Below, in pieces: positions 50,571 to 59,524 of a stretch of 64,000 nt of DNA (its first letter is position 1; every line of letters starts with the position of its first letter). The position numbers and the translations under genes are program-made. Source of the stretch: Clostridium sp. OS1-26 (GTDB lineage Bacteria > Bacillota > Clostridia > Clostridiales > Clostridiaceae); contig NZ_CP133264.1 of the NCBI RefSeq assembly GCF_030915445.1, forward strand, positions 3,629,208-3,693,207, given 5' to 3'. The notes beneath the pieces were generated by a model. It worked only from the letters and a program-made list of their open reading frames with translations. It was not told the origin of the DNA and made no database searches.

Positions 50571-51368
50571 ATGAAAAAAGTATTAATTAGTATATTCATT
50601 GTTATCTTTACATTTATGCTAGTTGGTTGCGCTCCTAAAGGAGATCCATCACAGGTTATGAAAGATTATTACCAAAATATTAAAGATGGCAATATAGAAG
50701 GTGCTTATGATAAATTGTCAGAGGCAAGTAAAAAGAATTTTTCTAAAGAAGATTTCATTAAGTGGCAAAGCGTTTCAAAGGAAACTAGTCAATTAAAGGA
50801 TTTTAAAGTAGAAAAGTCTAATGAATATAAAGATAAAGAGTTAGACGGTTTAAAATTTAAAAATGTTGTAGAATTTAATATTACAGAAAAGATTCAAGAT
50901 TTTGCTGAGAACAAAGAAGAAGCAGTTAACTATAAAAGAAATGTTGTAAATGATAATGACGCATGGAAGGTATATAGAGGTAAAGAAAATGGAAAAGAAA
51001 TAGTTGCAAAAGAATTGAATCACTTAGCATATATGTATTCAGAAGGAAAAGGTAAATCTAAAGACTTAAATCAAGCTGCTATGGTATTGAATGAATCTTT
51101 AAAATATAATAAGGAGTTCGCAGCAACATACTACTCACTAGGATTCGTATATAGCGACCTAGGAAGATATGATGAGTCTATTAGCGTACTAAATACTTTC
51201 TTATCTAAAGAAAAAGATAATATTGAGAAATCTGATGGATATAATATTTTAGGAAATAATTATGTAAGAAAAAATGATTTAGCTAAGGCTAAAGAGAGCT
51301 ATAATAAAGCGTTAGAACTAAATCCAAATAATCAATACGCTAAAACAAATTTGCAATATACAGAATAA
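50571..51368 (+). CDS. Lipoprotein with TPR repeats
   Basis: 265 residues. Lipobox LVGC (Cys 20) for membrane anchoring. The domain at 25-145 (DPSQVMKDYYQNIKDGNIEGAYDKLSEASKKNFSKEDF, then VEFNITEKIQDFAENKEEAVNYKRNVV) resembles DUF4878/NTF2-like lipoprotein domains. Three TPR helices pairs follow (AATYYSLGFVYSDLGRYDESISVLNTFL; GYNILGNNYVRKNDLAKAKESYNKALELNP). Site AGGGGGG. Strong terminator after. Confidence 0.85.
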   Translation: MKKVLISIFIVIFTFMLVGCAPKGDPSQVMKDYYQNIKDGNIEGAYDKLSEASKKNFSKEDFIKWQSVSKETSQLKDFKVEKSNEYKDKELDGLKFKNVVEFNITEKIQDFAENKEEAVNYKRNVVNDNDAWKVYRGKENGKEIVAKELNHLAYMYSEGKGKSKDLNQAAMVLNESLKYNKEFAATYYSLGFVYSDLGRYDESISVLNTFLSKEKDNIEKSDGYNILGNNYVRKNDLAKAKESYNKALELNPNNQYAKTNLQYTE

Positions 51369-51372
51369 GTTA

Positions 51373-51412
51373 AAAAGAGCTACATTTATTGTTTAAATGT
51401 AGCTCTTTTGCG
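51373..51412 (+). terminator. Terminator of the lipoprotein gene
   Basis: AAAAGAGCTACATTT and AAATGTAGCTCTTTT, perfect 15-bp stem with a 7-nt loop. Confidence 0.9.
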
Positions 51413-51547
51413 TGTATAAGTGGTAAAAATATGCCTCAAGAATTAGATGTAAAAATAACATTTAGAAGTAAATACAAGTTTTAGTTATCAAGTAATTTTT
51501 TTTAATAACCGGATTCAAATAAGTATAGAAGATATATACTAGTAAGT

Positions 51548-51735
51548 AAAAAAACCAGGGATTTTCATCCCTGGCATAAAGATTGTATCAACTGTATCAA
51601 TATCACGGCAACATTAAAACTGTTTATTGACAGCAAATATTACTATTAAAAGATATGCATCCAATGATACAACCTTTACAAAAATAGAATATGCAAAATT
51701 GAGATTATTATTCTGGTAAATATAGGTTATAGCAA
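51548..51735 (+). repeat. Prophage intergenic repeat, copy 3 of 3
   Basis: Starts with CCAGGGATTTTCATCCCTGG, continues through TTTATTGACAGCAAATATTA and ATTATTATTCTGGTAAATATAGGT as in copies 1 and 2. The genes that should follow are gone; 51736-51937 is unrecognisable. Confidence 0.75.
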
Positions 51736-51937
51736 TTGGGAAGTAATCTACTATATAAATTAAAAGAGTCTTGACGAACGGCTTCACCAAACCTAAGAAT
51801 CAAAGAAATAATGCTCCAAAGGCTGTGGGAGAGATACTTAAACAAAGTTTAATATTAGTTTAAATAATACGTGAAGTGATATATATAATAAAATCAAATT
51901 TTACTAAATACGTAGCATAGTTGTATAATTTACTTAA

Positions 51938-51970
51938 GAATCAAGGGCTCGAGTCTGATAAAAGTCACCA
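51938..51970 (+). repeat. Degenerate third attachment core
   Basis: GAATCAAGGGCTCGAGTC then AAAGTCACCA: about three quarters of positions equal the tRNA-Glu 3' half (5962-5994), with T-stem pairing destroyed. Probably the outermost right end of the tandem array. Confidence 0.65.
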
Positions 51971-52018
51971 TTATATCCAGACATTTTAAGTTAATATAAT
52001 ATGTAAGGAGCTGAGATT

Positions 52019-52483
52019 TTGGATTATGATGCATTAAAAGCTCTATCTGAAGAAGTACGAGAAAGGTACTTAAGAGAGCAATTAGGCTCAGAGAAATGCA
52101 AGATTTTGGATAAGTATAATCTGCGCTCTAATTCTCGTCTTTATTGGGAAAGATATCAAGAGAAATATCCAGTGCAAGAGTATTTTAGCAATAAGTTTGC
52201 AATGAAAGCTACACCACTAGGAATGATTTTTCATATAAACCGATTATGTTTTGCAAAGGTTAAGTATTTTGAACAGCATTGGGATGAATACGTTCCCTGC
52301 ATATATGACTGCAGGAAGGGCTTTATAGAGACTGAGATTTATGATATGGAATTTATAAAACAAAAAAGTACGGGCATTGTTATAGATTTAAGAGAATTGG
52401 CAAAGATTCATTGGCTGAAGGATTTTAAAGATCTTTGTGCATATTTAGAGAAGATGCAGGAAAATATACTGAAAGTTGTTTAA
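52019..52483 (+). CDS. Hypothetical protein (154 aa)
   Basis: TTG start behind TAAGGAGCTGAGAT. Soluble, charged and aromatic; LSEEVRERYLREQLGSEKC, LYWERYQEKYPVQEYFSNKF and CAYLEKMQENILKVV are helical. Not recognised. First gene outside the integrated region. Confidence 0.6.
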   Translation: MDYDALKALSEEVRERYLREQLGSEKCKILDKYNLRSNSRLYWERYQEKYPVQEYFSNKFAMKATPLGMIFHINRLCFAKVKYFEQHWDEYVPCIYDCRKGFIETEIYDMEFIKQKSTGIVIDLRELAKIHWLKDFKDLCAYLEKMQENILKVV

Positions 52484-52491
52484 AATTTAAA

Positions 52492-52720
52492 TATGATTTG
52501 AAGAAGAGTGATTACTATATAAACAGGATTCTTGGCTTCAGGTGGAGTTTTAAACTCCATCTGAAGCTTAGAAGCCGTTATCCAGGGTCTTAGCGCCACT
52601 TATCCTAAGCTTTAAGAAAAGCAGAGAGCCCAAATCTCTGATTTGGTGCGAATCGCTTTCACAGAGTGCGTTGAGGTGTTAGTGGCGATAGACATCGGAT
52701 AAATGTGATTACTCTTTTTA
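52492..52720 (+). ncRNA. Large structured RNA candidate with own promoter and terminator
   Basis: TATGAT at 52492-52497 would start RNA near 52504. A closing 11-bp helix (AGAGTGATTAC 52505-52515 with GTGATTACTCT 52705-52715, two G-U) is directly followed by TTTTTA. Inside: hairpin CTTCAGGTGGAG/CTCCATCTGAAG (52536-52566); second domain TTATCC/GGATAA (52578-52583 with 52697-52702), GTCT/AGAC, GCCACT/AGTGGC (52595-52600 with 52681-52686), and a CCAAAT/ATTTGG hairpin. No frame. Size and complexity recall conserved clostridial RNAs such as raiA RNA, but I cannot identify it. Confidence 0.75.
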
Positions 52721-53372
52721 GTATGCCAAAAATGCTGGGCGATTTCAAAAGGGAAAAGAATATTTAAATAAAGGAGAAACATAAAAAGTCGATTTCAGGA
52801 TAAAACAGCGTAAAAAAATTAAAAGAATAATTGAAGGGGAATGAATGGTTTACAGTGGAAATATTATGTAAGTGTTTTAAGAGTTGAATCAGTATAAAAT
52901 TCAAAATATATACAAACATATTAGACAAAAGTGAATTTGCTCATCAAGTATTAGATTATAAATGGAAAAAATAAAAAACACGAAATATTCAAATAAATGA
53001 ATATTGAATAAAATACATTGAATCGTTTTTGTAATATTTGTAAAATACATTAATTTTGTATTTTGATAAATAATATACATTTATTTATTAAATTTATGAT
53101 TTAACATATACAAAATTAAAATTTTATACTGATTAGTGTAAAATATAAAATTAAATTAATAAATTTGCAATAAAAAGTTTATAAATTAAATATTGAAATT
53201 TTATGCCAACATACGTTCGAAAACAGATAAATAATAGAAAATACATGAGAGAGCCCTTCAAAAATGCCGTTGTCAAGCAAATAAATCCATGGTATTATAT
53301 GTAACAATAAAATGATTTAAATAATTCATTTTGAATTTGTTTGAATTGCATTTAAGGAGGAAGAAAAAAAGA
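52721..53372. other. Long AT-rich leader of the permease gene
   Basis: No gene and no recognised riboswitch. A CCAACATACGTTCG (53206-53219) resembles a LexA box but has no supporting context. Ribosome site AAGGAGG at 53354. Confidence 0.4.
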
Positions 53373-54821
53373 ATGAGTAATGGCAACAAAAAAATAAGTT
53401 GGAACAGCCTTGCCGTAATGGCCTTTGCAAGTGTTTGGGGCTTTGGAAACATAGTAAACGGTTTCGCAAGCCAAGGCATGAAGGTAGTTGTTTCATGGAT
53501 ATTGATGTTCGCATTATACTTCGTACCATATGCATTAATGGTAGGAGAAATGGGTTCATCCTTCAAAGATAGTAAGGGGGGAGTAAGTTCATGGATAAAA
53601 ACTACATCTGGTCCAAAATTAGCTTTTTTAGCTGGATGGACATACTGGGTAGTTCACGTTCCTTACTTAGCTCAAAAACCACAAGGAATATTAATAGCTT
53701 TAGGATGGGCTGTTAATCAAAATGGATCTTTAGTTAAAAACATGAATCCAATGATATTACAATCGATATGTTTAGTAGTTTTCTTATTATTCTTATGGAT
53801 AGCATCAAGAGGCGTAAATTCAATAAAGAGAATTGGTACTATAGCAGGAACATCAATGTTTGTTATGTCAATTCTTTACGTAATATTGGCTATAGCAGCG
53901 CCAGCTATAACTACTGCTCATACATATAGCATTGATTTCAGCATGAAATCATTAATGCCAGACTTCAATTTTGAATACTTAACAACTTTAGCGATATTAG
54001 TATTTGCAGTTGGTGGATGTGAAAAAATATCACCATATGTAAATAACATGAAGAATCCTTCAAAGGACTTCCCTAAGGGAATGATAGCTCTTGCAGTAAT
54101 GGTTGCTGTAACAGCATTACTTGGTTCTTTTGCAATGGGAATGATGTTTGATCCAAACAATATTCCAAAAGACTTAATGATGAATGGTGCATACTATGCA
54201 TTCCAAAAGCTAGGACAATACTATGGATTAGGAAACTTCTTCCTAATAATATATGCAATTGCAAACACAATAGGACAGATTTCAGCATTAGCAATTTCAA
54301 TAGATGCTCCAATAAAGGTTTTATTGGCTGATACTGATAACAGATTCATACCAAAGTCATTAACTAAAGTTACTGAAAATGGTACACCAATTAACGGATA
54401 TAAGTTAACAGCGGTATTAGTTGGAACACTTATAATAGTGCCTGCACTTGGAATAGGCGATATGACATCATTATTTAACTGGTTATTAAGATTAAATGCA
54501 GTAGTTATGCCATTAAGATACTTGTGGGTATTCTTTGCTTACATGGCATTAAAGAAAGCTGTAGAAGGCAAGTTCGAAGCAACTTACCAGTTTGCTAAGA
54601 ACAAGGCTTTTGGATTCCTAGCAGGATTATGGTGTTTTGGATTTACAGCTTTTGCTTGTATAATGGGTATGTTCCCTAAGGGAGTTAAAACTTACTCAAG
54701 TGAATGGTACTTCCAAATAACGCTTAATGTATTAACTCCAGTTGTATTATTAGGACTAGGATTAATACTACCAATGATAGCTAAGAAAACGAATAAAGAA
54801 ACTGAAAATACGGCAGCATAG
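53373..54821 (+). CDS. APC-superfamily amino acid permease (YjeM/GABA-antiporter-like)
   Basis: 482 residues from ATG 53373, 12 nt after AAGGAGG; the ATG at 53331 precedes the ribosome site. Twelve hydrophobic segments. First-helix motif ASVWGFGNIVNGFASQG, then VPYALMVGEMGSSFKDSKGGVSSWI and WTYWVVHVPYLAQKP are as in the YjeM and glutamate:GABA antiporter branch. Imports or exchanges an amino acid across the cytoplasmic membrane; substrate unknown. Single-gene unit with a terminator. Confidence 0.9.
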   Translation: MSNGNKKISWNSLAVMAFASVWGFGNIVNGFASQGMKVVVSWILMFALYFVPYALMVGEMGSSFKDSKGGVSSWIKTTSGPKLAFLAGWTYWVVHVPYLAQKPQGILIALGWAVNQNGSLVKNMNPMILQSICLVVFLLFLWIASRGVNSIKRIGTIAGTSMFVMSILYVILAIAAPAITTAHTYSIDFSMKSLMPDFNFEYLTTLAILVFAVGGCEKISPYVNNMKNPSKDFPKGMIALAVMVAVTALLGSFAMGMMFDPNNIPKDLMMNGAYYAFQKLGQYYGLGNFFLIIYAIANTIGQISALAISIDAPIKVLLADTDNRFIPKSLTKVTENGTPINGYKLTAVLVGTLIIVPALGIGDMTSLFNWLLRLNAVVMPLRYLWVFFAYMALKKAVEGKFEATYQFAKNKAFGFLAGLWCFGFTAFACIMGMFPKGVKTYSSEWYFQITLNVLTPVVLLGLGLILPMIAKKTNKETENTAA

Positions 54822-54830
54822 AAATTAGCT

Positions 54831-54874
54831 CCCTAGTTAAAGGCAAATAAAACCTTTAGTTAGGGAGTTTTTTA
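54831..54874 (+). terminator. Terminator of the permease gene
   Basis: CTCCCTAGTTAAAGG and CCTTTAGTTAGGGAG (two G-U) with 9-nt loop, then TTTTTT. Confidence 0.9.
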
Positions 54875-55029
54875 GTCCTAAATAACTATACTTTTAACTT
54901 AATTTAATGGGAAAATTTTAAAGAATAAAATTGACCACTAGAACTTGATACAAACAAAATGGCAAAAAATGTTGAAAATAAAAGTCGTATATGGTAAGAT
55001 GTTGATGGTTTATATTACTTATAATTTAA

Positions 55030-55110
55030 TTATATGGAAACAATGAAGAGCTTTCTATAAGTGGGCGCCTTGAAAGCTTTGAGTTAGTGGTGCAACCGGC
55101 CTGTATTTAT
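55030..55110 (+). promoter_or_regulatory. c-di-GMP-II riboswitch
   Basis: GGAAACAATGAAGAG, GTGGGCGCC, GAGTTAGTGGTGCAACCGG match the class II c-di-GMP aptamer (the C. acetobutylicum form reads GGAAACAATGATGAA...GTTAGTAGTGCAACCG) in order and spacing. It governs the chemotaxis receptor downstream, linking receptor level to the motile/sessile second messenger. Confidence 0.95.
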
Positions 55111-55158
55111 TGAACAGATATTACAATGTTGTCTGTTTATAATTCAGGTCTTTTTCAT
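55101..55158 (+). terminator. Expression-platform terminator of the c-di-GMP-II riboswitch
   Basis: CCTGTATTTATTGAACAGA pairs with TCTGTTTATAATTCAGG, then TCTTTTTC. Its 5' arm begins at the 3' end of the aptamer, so ligand binding should block it and permit read-through (ON switch), by inference. Confidence 0.7.
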
Positions 55159-55190
55159 GTGATTATATATATTTGAAGAGGGGGTAGCAT

Positions 55191-55212
55191 ATGATGTAGT
55201 TAACTACATCAT
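55191..55212 (+). promoter_or_regulatory. 22-bp perfect palindrome between ribosome site and start codon
   Basis: ATGATGTAGTT + AACTACATCAT. The only strong ribosome site (GAGGGGG, 55178-55184) is 38 nt from the receptor ATG; folding the palindrome would bring it within about 14 nt. Confidence 0.65.
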
Positions 55213-55221
55213 GTAAAGTGT

Positions 55222-56925
55222 ATGGGGAAATTAGGACTAAAAATACTAAAAAGAATAGGGTCAATATTTATTTTTTCAATGATTATATTATTTACAACTA
55301 ATCTATTTGTATTTAAGCATGTGTTCTCAAAGATACAAGAGGATGTAGCAAATTGTGCTAGTAAAGCAGTGAGTTCTGTTGATGGGGATAAGGTAGATAA
55401 GATTATTAAAAGTAAATCTATGAACAGTAAGGAATATAAAGAAATAAAGGAATCTCTTATAATATATAAAAATGATACAGATGTAAAATTTTTGTATATT
55501 ATGGGGAAAGGACAAGATAACAGTGCCTACACTTTAGTGGATGCAAATATAAAGCAAAGTGATAATCTTGGTGAAAAATACAACTTGGAAAAAGAGATGT
55601 CTGAGGCATTTGAAGGAAAAATAACTTATTCCAAAAATCCTGTAGAAGATAAAGACGGTATACTTATATCTGGATATGCTCCTATTAAAAACTCTTCAGG
55701 GCAGATCATAGCTATTATGGGAGCGGATATAGATGTACACTTACATACATATACTAAAAAGGTTATGTGTATAAGTTTTATAGTTATAGCTTTTATTATG
55801 TCTATTTTAACTGCCTTAATAACTCTTAACTTATCAAAGAAAATATCATTAAATGTAGGGAAAATTAAATATGGACTTGATAAAATATCAAAAGGGGACT
55901 TAACAGTTTCTCTAAACGTTAAAAGTGGAGATGAAATTGAAGATATCGCCATATATATTGATAAAGTTAGGATGGATATTAAAGAAATTATTGAAGATAT
56001 AGGGTTAAGTTCAAATAGAGTAAGGCAGCAGACAGAAAATCTATCTTCTGTATCAGAGGAATTGGCAGCAGCTTCTGAAGTAGTTGCTGGGGCCATTGGT
56101 GACGGTGCAAGAAACCTAAGTGAACAGTCAGAAGAAATGTCAATTATAAGCAACATATTAGATGATTTTGGAGGGAAAGTTAATCAGATTTCATCATTAG
56201 CAGAGATGTTAAATTCTGAAGTTAAAACTATAAATAATAAGGCACAGGACAGTAATGAGGATTTAGCAATTTTTGAACAATCAATTAAAGACGTAAATTT
56301 ATCTTTTAATGATGTAAGAGCTAAAATAAAAGGCTTTAATATACACTTAGATGAAATTAGCAAAATAACTAATATAATAAATGACATTGCAGATCAAACG
56401 AATTTACTTGCCCTAAATGCAGCTATTGAAGCTGCAAGTGCTGGAGAAGGGGGAAGAGGCTTCTCGGTGGTTGCAGAAGAAATAAGAAAGTTAGCAGAAC
56501 AATCAAAGAATTCGTCACAGAAGATAACTTCCTTAATTGAAGTTATCTTACATGAGGGGGAGTTAATTGCCGAGACCTCAGAAGATATGAATGACAAGCT
56601 TAATAATCAGATGGTAAAGCTTGATAGGTCTACAAACAGTCTTAAAATGGTTATCAATTATATTGAAGGGATTTTTCCTAAAATTAGTGACATACACAGC
56701 AATATAGTTGTTATTAATGAAGAAAAACAAAAGATAATTGAAGATACTAAAGCTATATCTTATGCATTAGAGGATGTTTCATCTTCTGTAGAGGAGATAT
56801 CATCTTCTACTCAGGAGATAAATGCTTCTTCGCAAGAAATAGCAGGTGCAACTGAGCAGCTAACTGATATAACACAGCAAATGGTAAAAAATATAGATAA
56901 ATTTCAAATTTCTGAAGCAAAATAG
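55222..56925 (+). CDS. Methyl-accepting chemotaxis receptor under c-di-GMP control
   Basis: 567 residues. Transmembrane helix (about 12-32), extracellular Cache-like sensor (35-180; [47 protein letters not shown]), second helix (183-206), HAMP (207-262) and a signalling domain with tip [39 protein letters not shown]. Detects an unknown small molecule. Leader carries c-di-GMP-II riboswitch and palindrome. Confidence 0.9.
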   Translation: MGKLGLKILKRIGSIFIFSMIILFTTNLFVFKHVFSKIQEDVANCASKAVSSVDGDKVDKIIKSKSMNSKEYKEIKESLIIYKNDTDVKFLYIMGKGQDNSAYTLVDANIKQSDNLGEKYNLEKEMSEAFEGKITYSKNPVEDKDGILISGYAPIKNSSGQIIAIMGADIDVHLHTYTKKVMCISFIVIAFIMSILTALITLNLSKKISLNVGKIKYGLDKISKGDLTVSLNVKSGDEIEDIAIYIDKVRMDIKEIIEDIGLSSNRVRQQTENLSSVSEELAAASEVVAGAIGDGARNLSEQSEEMSIISNILDDFGGKVNQISSLAEMLNSEVKTINNKAQDSNEDLAIFEQSIKDVNLSFNDVRAKIKGFNIHLDEISKITNIINDIADQTNLLALNAAIEAASAGEGGRGFSVVAEEIRKLAEQSKNSSQKITSLIEVILHEGELIAETSEDMNDKLNNQMVKLDRSTNSLKMVINYIEGIFPKISDIHSNIVVINEEKQKIIEDTKAISYALEDVSSSVEEISSSTQEINASSQEIAGATEQLTDITQQMVKNIDKFQISEAK

Positions 56926-56936
56926 AAGGTAATATA

Positions 56937-57058
56937 GCGTTAACAAAGGCTGTATCAAAAGTGCAAGATAAAGCACAAGCAATAGATAGCTATATAGATG
57001 TGAAACTACCAATTTTAATAAAGATAACAGAGAATTTATTATATGAGCCTGCATTCTA
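56937..57058 (+). pseudogene. Unidentified protein fragment
   Basis: In-frame stretch GNIALTKAVSKVQDKAQAIDSYIDVKLPILIKITENLLYEPAF with no start or ribosome site, directly behind the receptor and ending in the terminator stem. Codon pattern looks coding; family not recognised. Confidence 0.35.
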
Positions 57059-57080
57059 AGCTAGATGCAGGCTCTTTGAT
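57045..57080 (+). terminator. Terminator, GCCTGCAT family
   Basis: GAGCCTGCAT/ATGCAGGCTC perfect 10-bp stem then TTTGATG; relative of hairpins at 18234 and 21098. Confidence 0.85.
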
Positions 57081-57189
57081 GTGTTCAAAAATTGCATTTA
57101 ATGTAAAATTATAATCCTTTAATTTTTCATTCCTTATAGAATCCTTATAATTATCTATTATGATTTAATTGTACAGGAGGTTGGTAAGA

Positions 57190-57897
57190 ATGAAGGATTT
57201 AATTTTAGAAACAAAGAATCTTTGTAAAACATTTAAGAAACAAAAGGTAGTACAGGATATATCGCTGTCGGTAAGGAGAAATTCTATCTATGGATTGCTT
57301 GGGCCTAATGGAGCAGGAAAATCCACAACTTTAAAAATGATAACTGGAATGCTTCGTCCAAGTAGTGGAGAGATTTTATTTGAAAATAAGCCTTGGAGCA
57401 GAAAGAGCTTAAGCAATATGGGAGCTTTAATTGAGTCAGCACCACTTTATGAAAATCTCACTGCAAGAGAAAATCTGAAGGTGCGTACCACAGTTTTAGG
57501 ATTGCCTGATGATAGGATTGATGAAGTATTGCATATAGTTGACTTAGAAAAAACAGGGAAAAAACAGGCTCACCAATTTTCTATGGGAATGAAGCAAAGG
57601 TTAGGTATTGCAATTGCTCTCATTAATCATCCAAAGCTGCTGATTTTAGATGAGCCTACTAATGGACTAGATCCTTTTGGAATACAGGAACTTCGAGAAT
57701 TAATTCGTTCTTTCCCAAAACAAGGAATTACGGTGATTTTGTCAAGCCATATCTTAAGCGAGGTAGAACAGATAGTTGACCAGATTGGAATTATCTCAGG
57801 AGGGATCTTAGGATATCAAGGAGACATAAAGCAGGGACAGGATTTAGAACAATTATTTATGGAAGTTGCGGGAAAATATAGGAGGGAAGGCGAATAA
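57190..57897 (+). CDS. ABC transporter ATPase, lantibiotic/bacitracin-resistance type
   Basis: 235 residues from ATG 57190, 9 nt after AGGAGG. Walker A GPNGAGKST, Q-loop region ALIESAPLYENLTARENL, signature FSMGMKQRLGIAIAL, Walker B LLILDEPTNGLDP, H-loop SSHILSEVE. Belongs to the BcrA/MutF/CprA group that powers export of, or protection against, cell-wall-active peptides. First of a five-gene unit with two permeases, a response regulator and a kinase, as in the clostridial cpr system. Confidence 0.9.
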   Translation: MKDLILETKNLCKTFKKQKVVQDISLSVRRNSIYGLLGPNGAGKSTTLKMITGMLRPSSGEILFENKPWSRKSLSNMGALIESAPLYENLTARENLKVRTTVLGLPDDRIDEVLHIVDLEKTGKKQAHQFSMGMKQRLGIAIALINHPKLLILDEPTNGLDPFGIQELRELIRSFPKQGITVILSSHILSEVEQIVDQIGIISGGILGYQGDIKQGQDLEQLFMEVAGKYRREGE

Positions 57898-57898
57898 T

Positions 57899-58651
57899 AT
57901 GTATTCTTATTTTAAATCAGAAGAGTTGAAAATGAAACATACCTTTGCAAGAAAGCTTATTTTTCTGGCACCAATTTTTACAATACTTCTAGCTATAGTT
58001 TTAGCTCCTAAGTATTTTCAAATAGACTGCTATAACTGGTGGTATGCCATGATACTTCCTGGAATGATATCCTTAGTATGTGCGCTAGTTGCTATTAAGG
58101 ATAAGAGGATGAAAAACAGAGCAGTGCTTTCCTTGCCAATTAATCTTAGAAAGATATGGATAGCGAAAGTGCTTGTATGTACAGCTATGCTCACTTACGC
58201 TTCTATAGTTCTTTTATTTGGAAGTATAGTAATAGGAAACATTCTCAAGTTTGGACCAATAGGAAGAATTCCAATTACTAATGGATTTATAGGAAGTGTA
58301 ATTTTAGTAGTTACCTTTCTATGGCAGATTCCATTTTGTTTATTTCTTGGCAGTAAGATTGGAATGTTTCCAACCATATTGATTAATATTACTTCTTATA
58401 TGATATTGGGGATATTAGCTGCCACAAAAAGTATTTGGTGGATGATACCTTATGCGATTCCAGCTAGACTAATGTGTCCTATTCTAAAGGTGTTGCCAAA
58501 TGGACTACCAGCTGTAGAGGGAAGTGTGACATTTAAACCAGAGCTATTATCTAACAGCGTAATTCTTCCTGGAGTCATAATTACAGTGATTTTGTTTATT
58601 GTCTTGACAATGATAACCGCAAAATGGTATGAAGGTCAGGAGGCAAAATAA
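57899..58651 (+). CDS. ABC transporter permease 1, MutE/CprB-like
   Basis: 250 residues from ATG 57899 behind GGAGGGAAGGCG. Six hydrophobic helices; EELKMKHTFARKLIFLAPI and NWWYAMILPGMISLVCALVAIKDKRMKNRAVLSLP are hallmarks of the lantibiotic-immunity permease family. Forms the membrane channel with the next gene; 2 bp from the ATPase stop. Confidence 0.9.
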   Translation: MYSYFKSEELKMKHTFARKLIFLAPIFTILLAIVLAPKYFQIDCYNWWYAMILPGMISLVCALVAIKDKRMKNRAVLSLPINLRKIWIAKVLVCTAMLTYASIVLLFGSIVIGNILKFGPIGRIPITNGFIGSVILVVTFLWQIPFCLFLGSKIGMFPTILINITSYMILGILAATKSIWWMIPYAIPARLMCPILKVLPNGLPAVEGSVTFKPELLSNSVILPGVIITVILFIVLTMITAKWYEGQEAK

Positions 58652-59406
58652 ATGAAGACATTTTTTAGACTTATAAGCGCAGATTTTCAAAAATCCGCCG
58701 TAGTCCACTGCATTGGATCCATATTGTGATTCCAATGCTAATGGTAATACTGTTTCTTTCCTATTATTCCTTTTCCAGTGTAAGTAGCCCTGGAAAGGTA
58801 GGAGGATATATGGAGGTTTTAGCAATAGGATTTCCACTGATAATTGGTATTATCAGCGCTAATGCTGTAGAACAGGAAGCTTTATCAGGAGATTTTCAAG
58901 AGCTCTTAATGGCAAGATATAAATTAATGAGTTTTTTTAGCAAAGTGTGCATGTTGCTTTTGCTGGCATTTGGTTCACTTCTTATAGCGGTAGGCGGTTT
59001 TGCTTTCGGATTTCAATTTTTGCTTCATCAAAATATGTTTTCAACCAACTTTTATGCAAAGATGATTTTGGTCTTGTTTTCTAGCCAGATTTTTCTGTAT
59101 TTATTACATATTCTATGCAGCTTTCGATTTGGATCAGGAGCTTCTATAGGACTTGGAGTTGCAGAAAGTTTGATTGCTGCTCTTATGCTTACGGGCCTTG
59201 GGGATGGAATTTGGAAGTGGATTCCCTGCAGCTGGGGTGCAAGGCTTTGTAACTATTACATGCTATGGAGCACTAATAATAATGGTATCAGTATCTTTAT
59301 GAAGGAGTTTCAAAGTGGAGCATTGATTTGCTTTATCATGACAGTTCTTTTGTTTTTTATTAGCTCATTCTGGTTTCACTATTTCGAAGGAAGAAATGAA
59401 AATTAA
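58651..59406 (+). pseudogene. ABC transporter permease 2, MutG/CprC-like, frameshifted
   Basis: ATG at 58651 reads MKTFFRLISADFQKS, then one base is missing (TCCGCC for TCCCGCC, near 58698) and the frame stops at 58728. The original frame continues RRSPLHWIHIVIPMLMVILFLSYYSFSS... with six helices to 59406. Without this subunit the transporter is unlikely to work unless the window has a sequencing error. A later ATG at 58726 has no ribosome site. Confidence 0.85.
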
Positions 59407-59524
59407 AGTTCATAATTTGACAAAAAGTAAGTTATAATTAACAATAGGATGAAAGTAAAAGAGTTATTTAAAATAAATCTTAAGAAGAGAAAATAAGTTA
59501 TAATGAATAAGAGGACGTGATAAG

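Larger units (their letters stand above)
21798..51970. mobile_element. Composite prophage-derived element 2
   Basis: Runs from the second att core to a degenerate third copy. Contains a second broken integrase, diverged copies of element 1 early genes and RNA units, a different terminase pair, lysis gene remnants, accessory genes, a polymerase and receptors. A buried right-end repeat at 39940-40185 and a third set of module remnants (47395, 48700, 51548) indicate at least two fused elements. Confidence 0.65.

Noticed and set aside
51760..51830. RNA or gene in the block after repeat copy 3
   Set aside because: Short frames contain fragments of possible phage proteins but none could be recognised or linked to a start.
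53206..53219. LexA-like CCAACATACGTTCG
   Set aside because: One mismatch to the pattern but 150 bp from the permease start and without promoter elements; probably chance.
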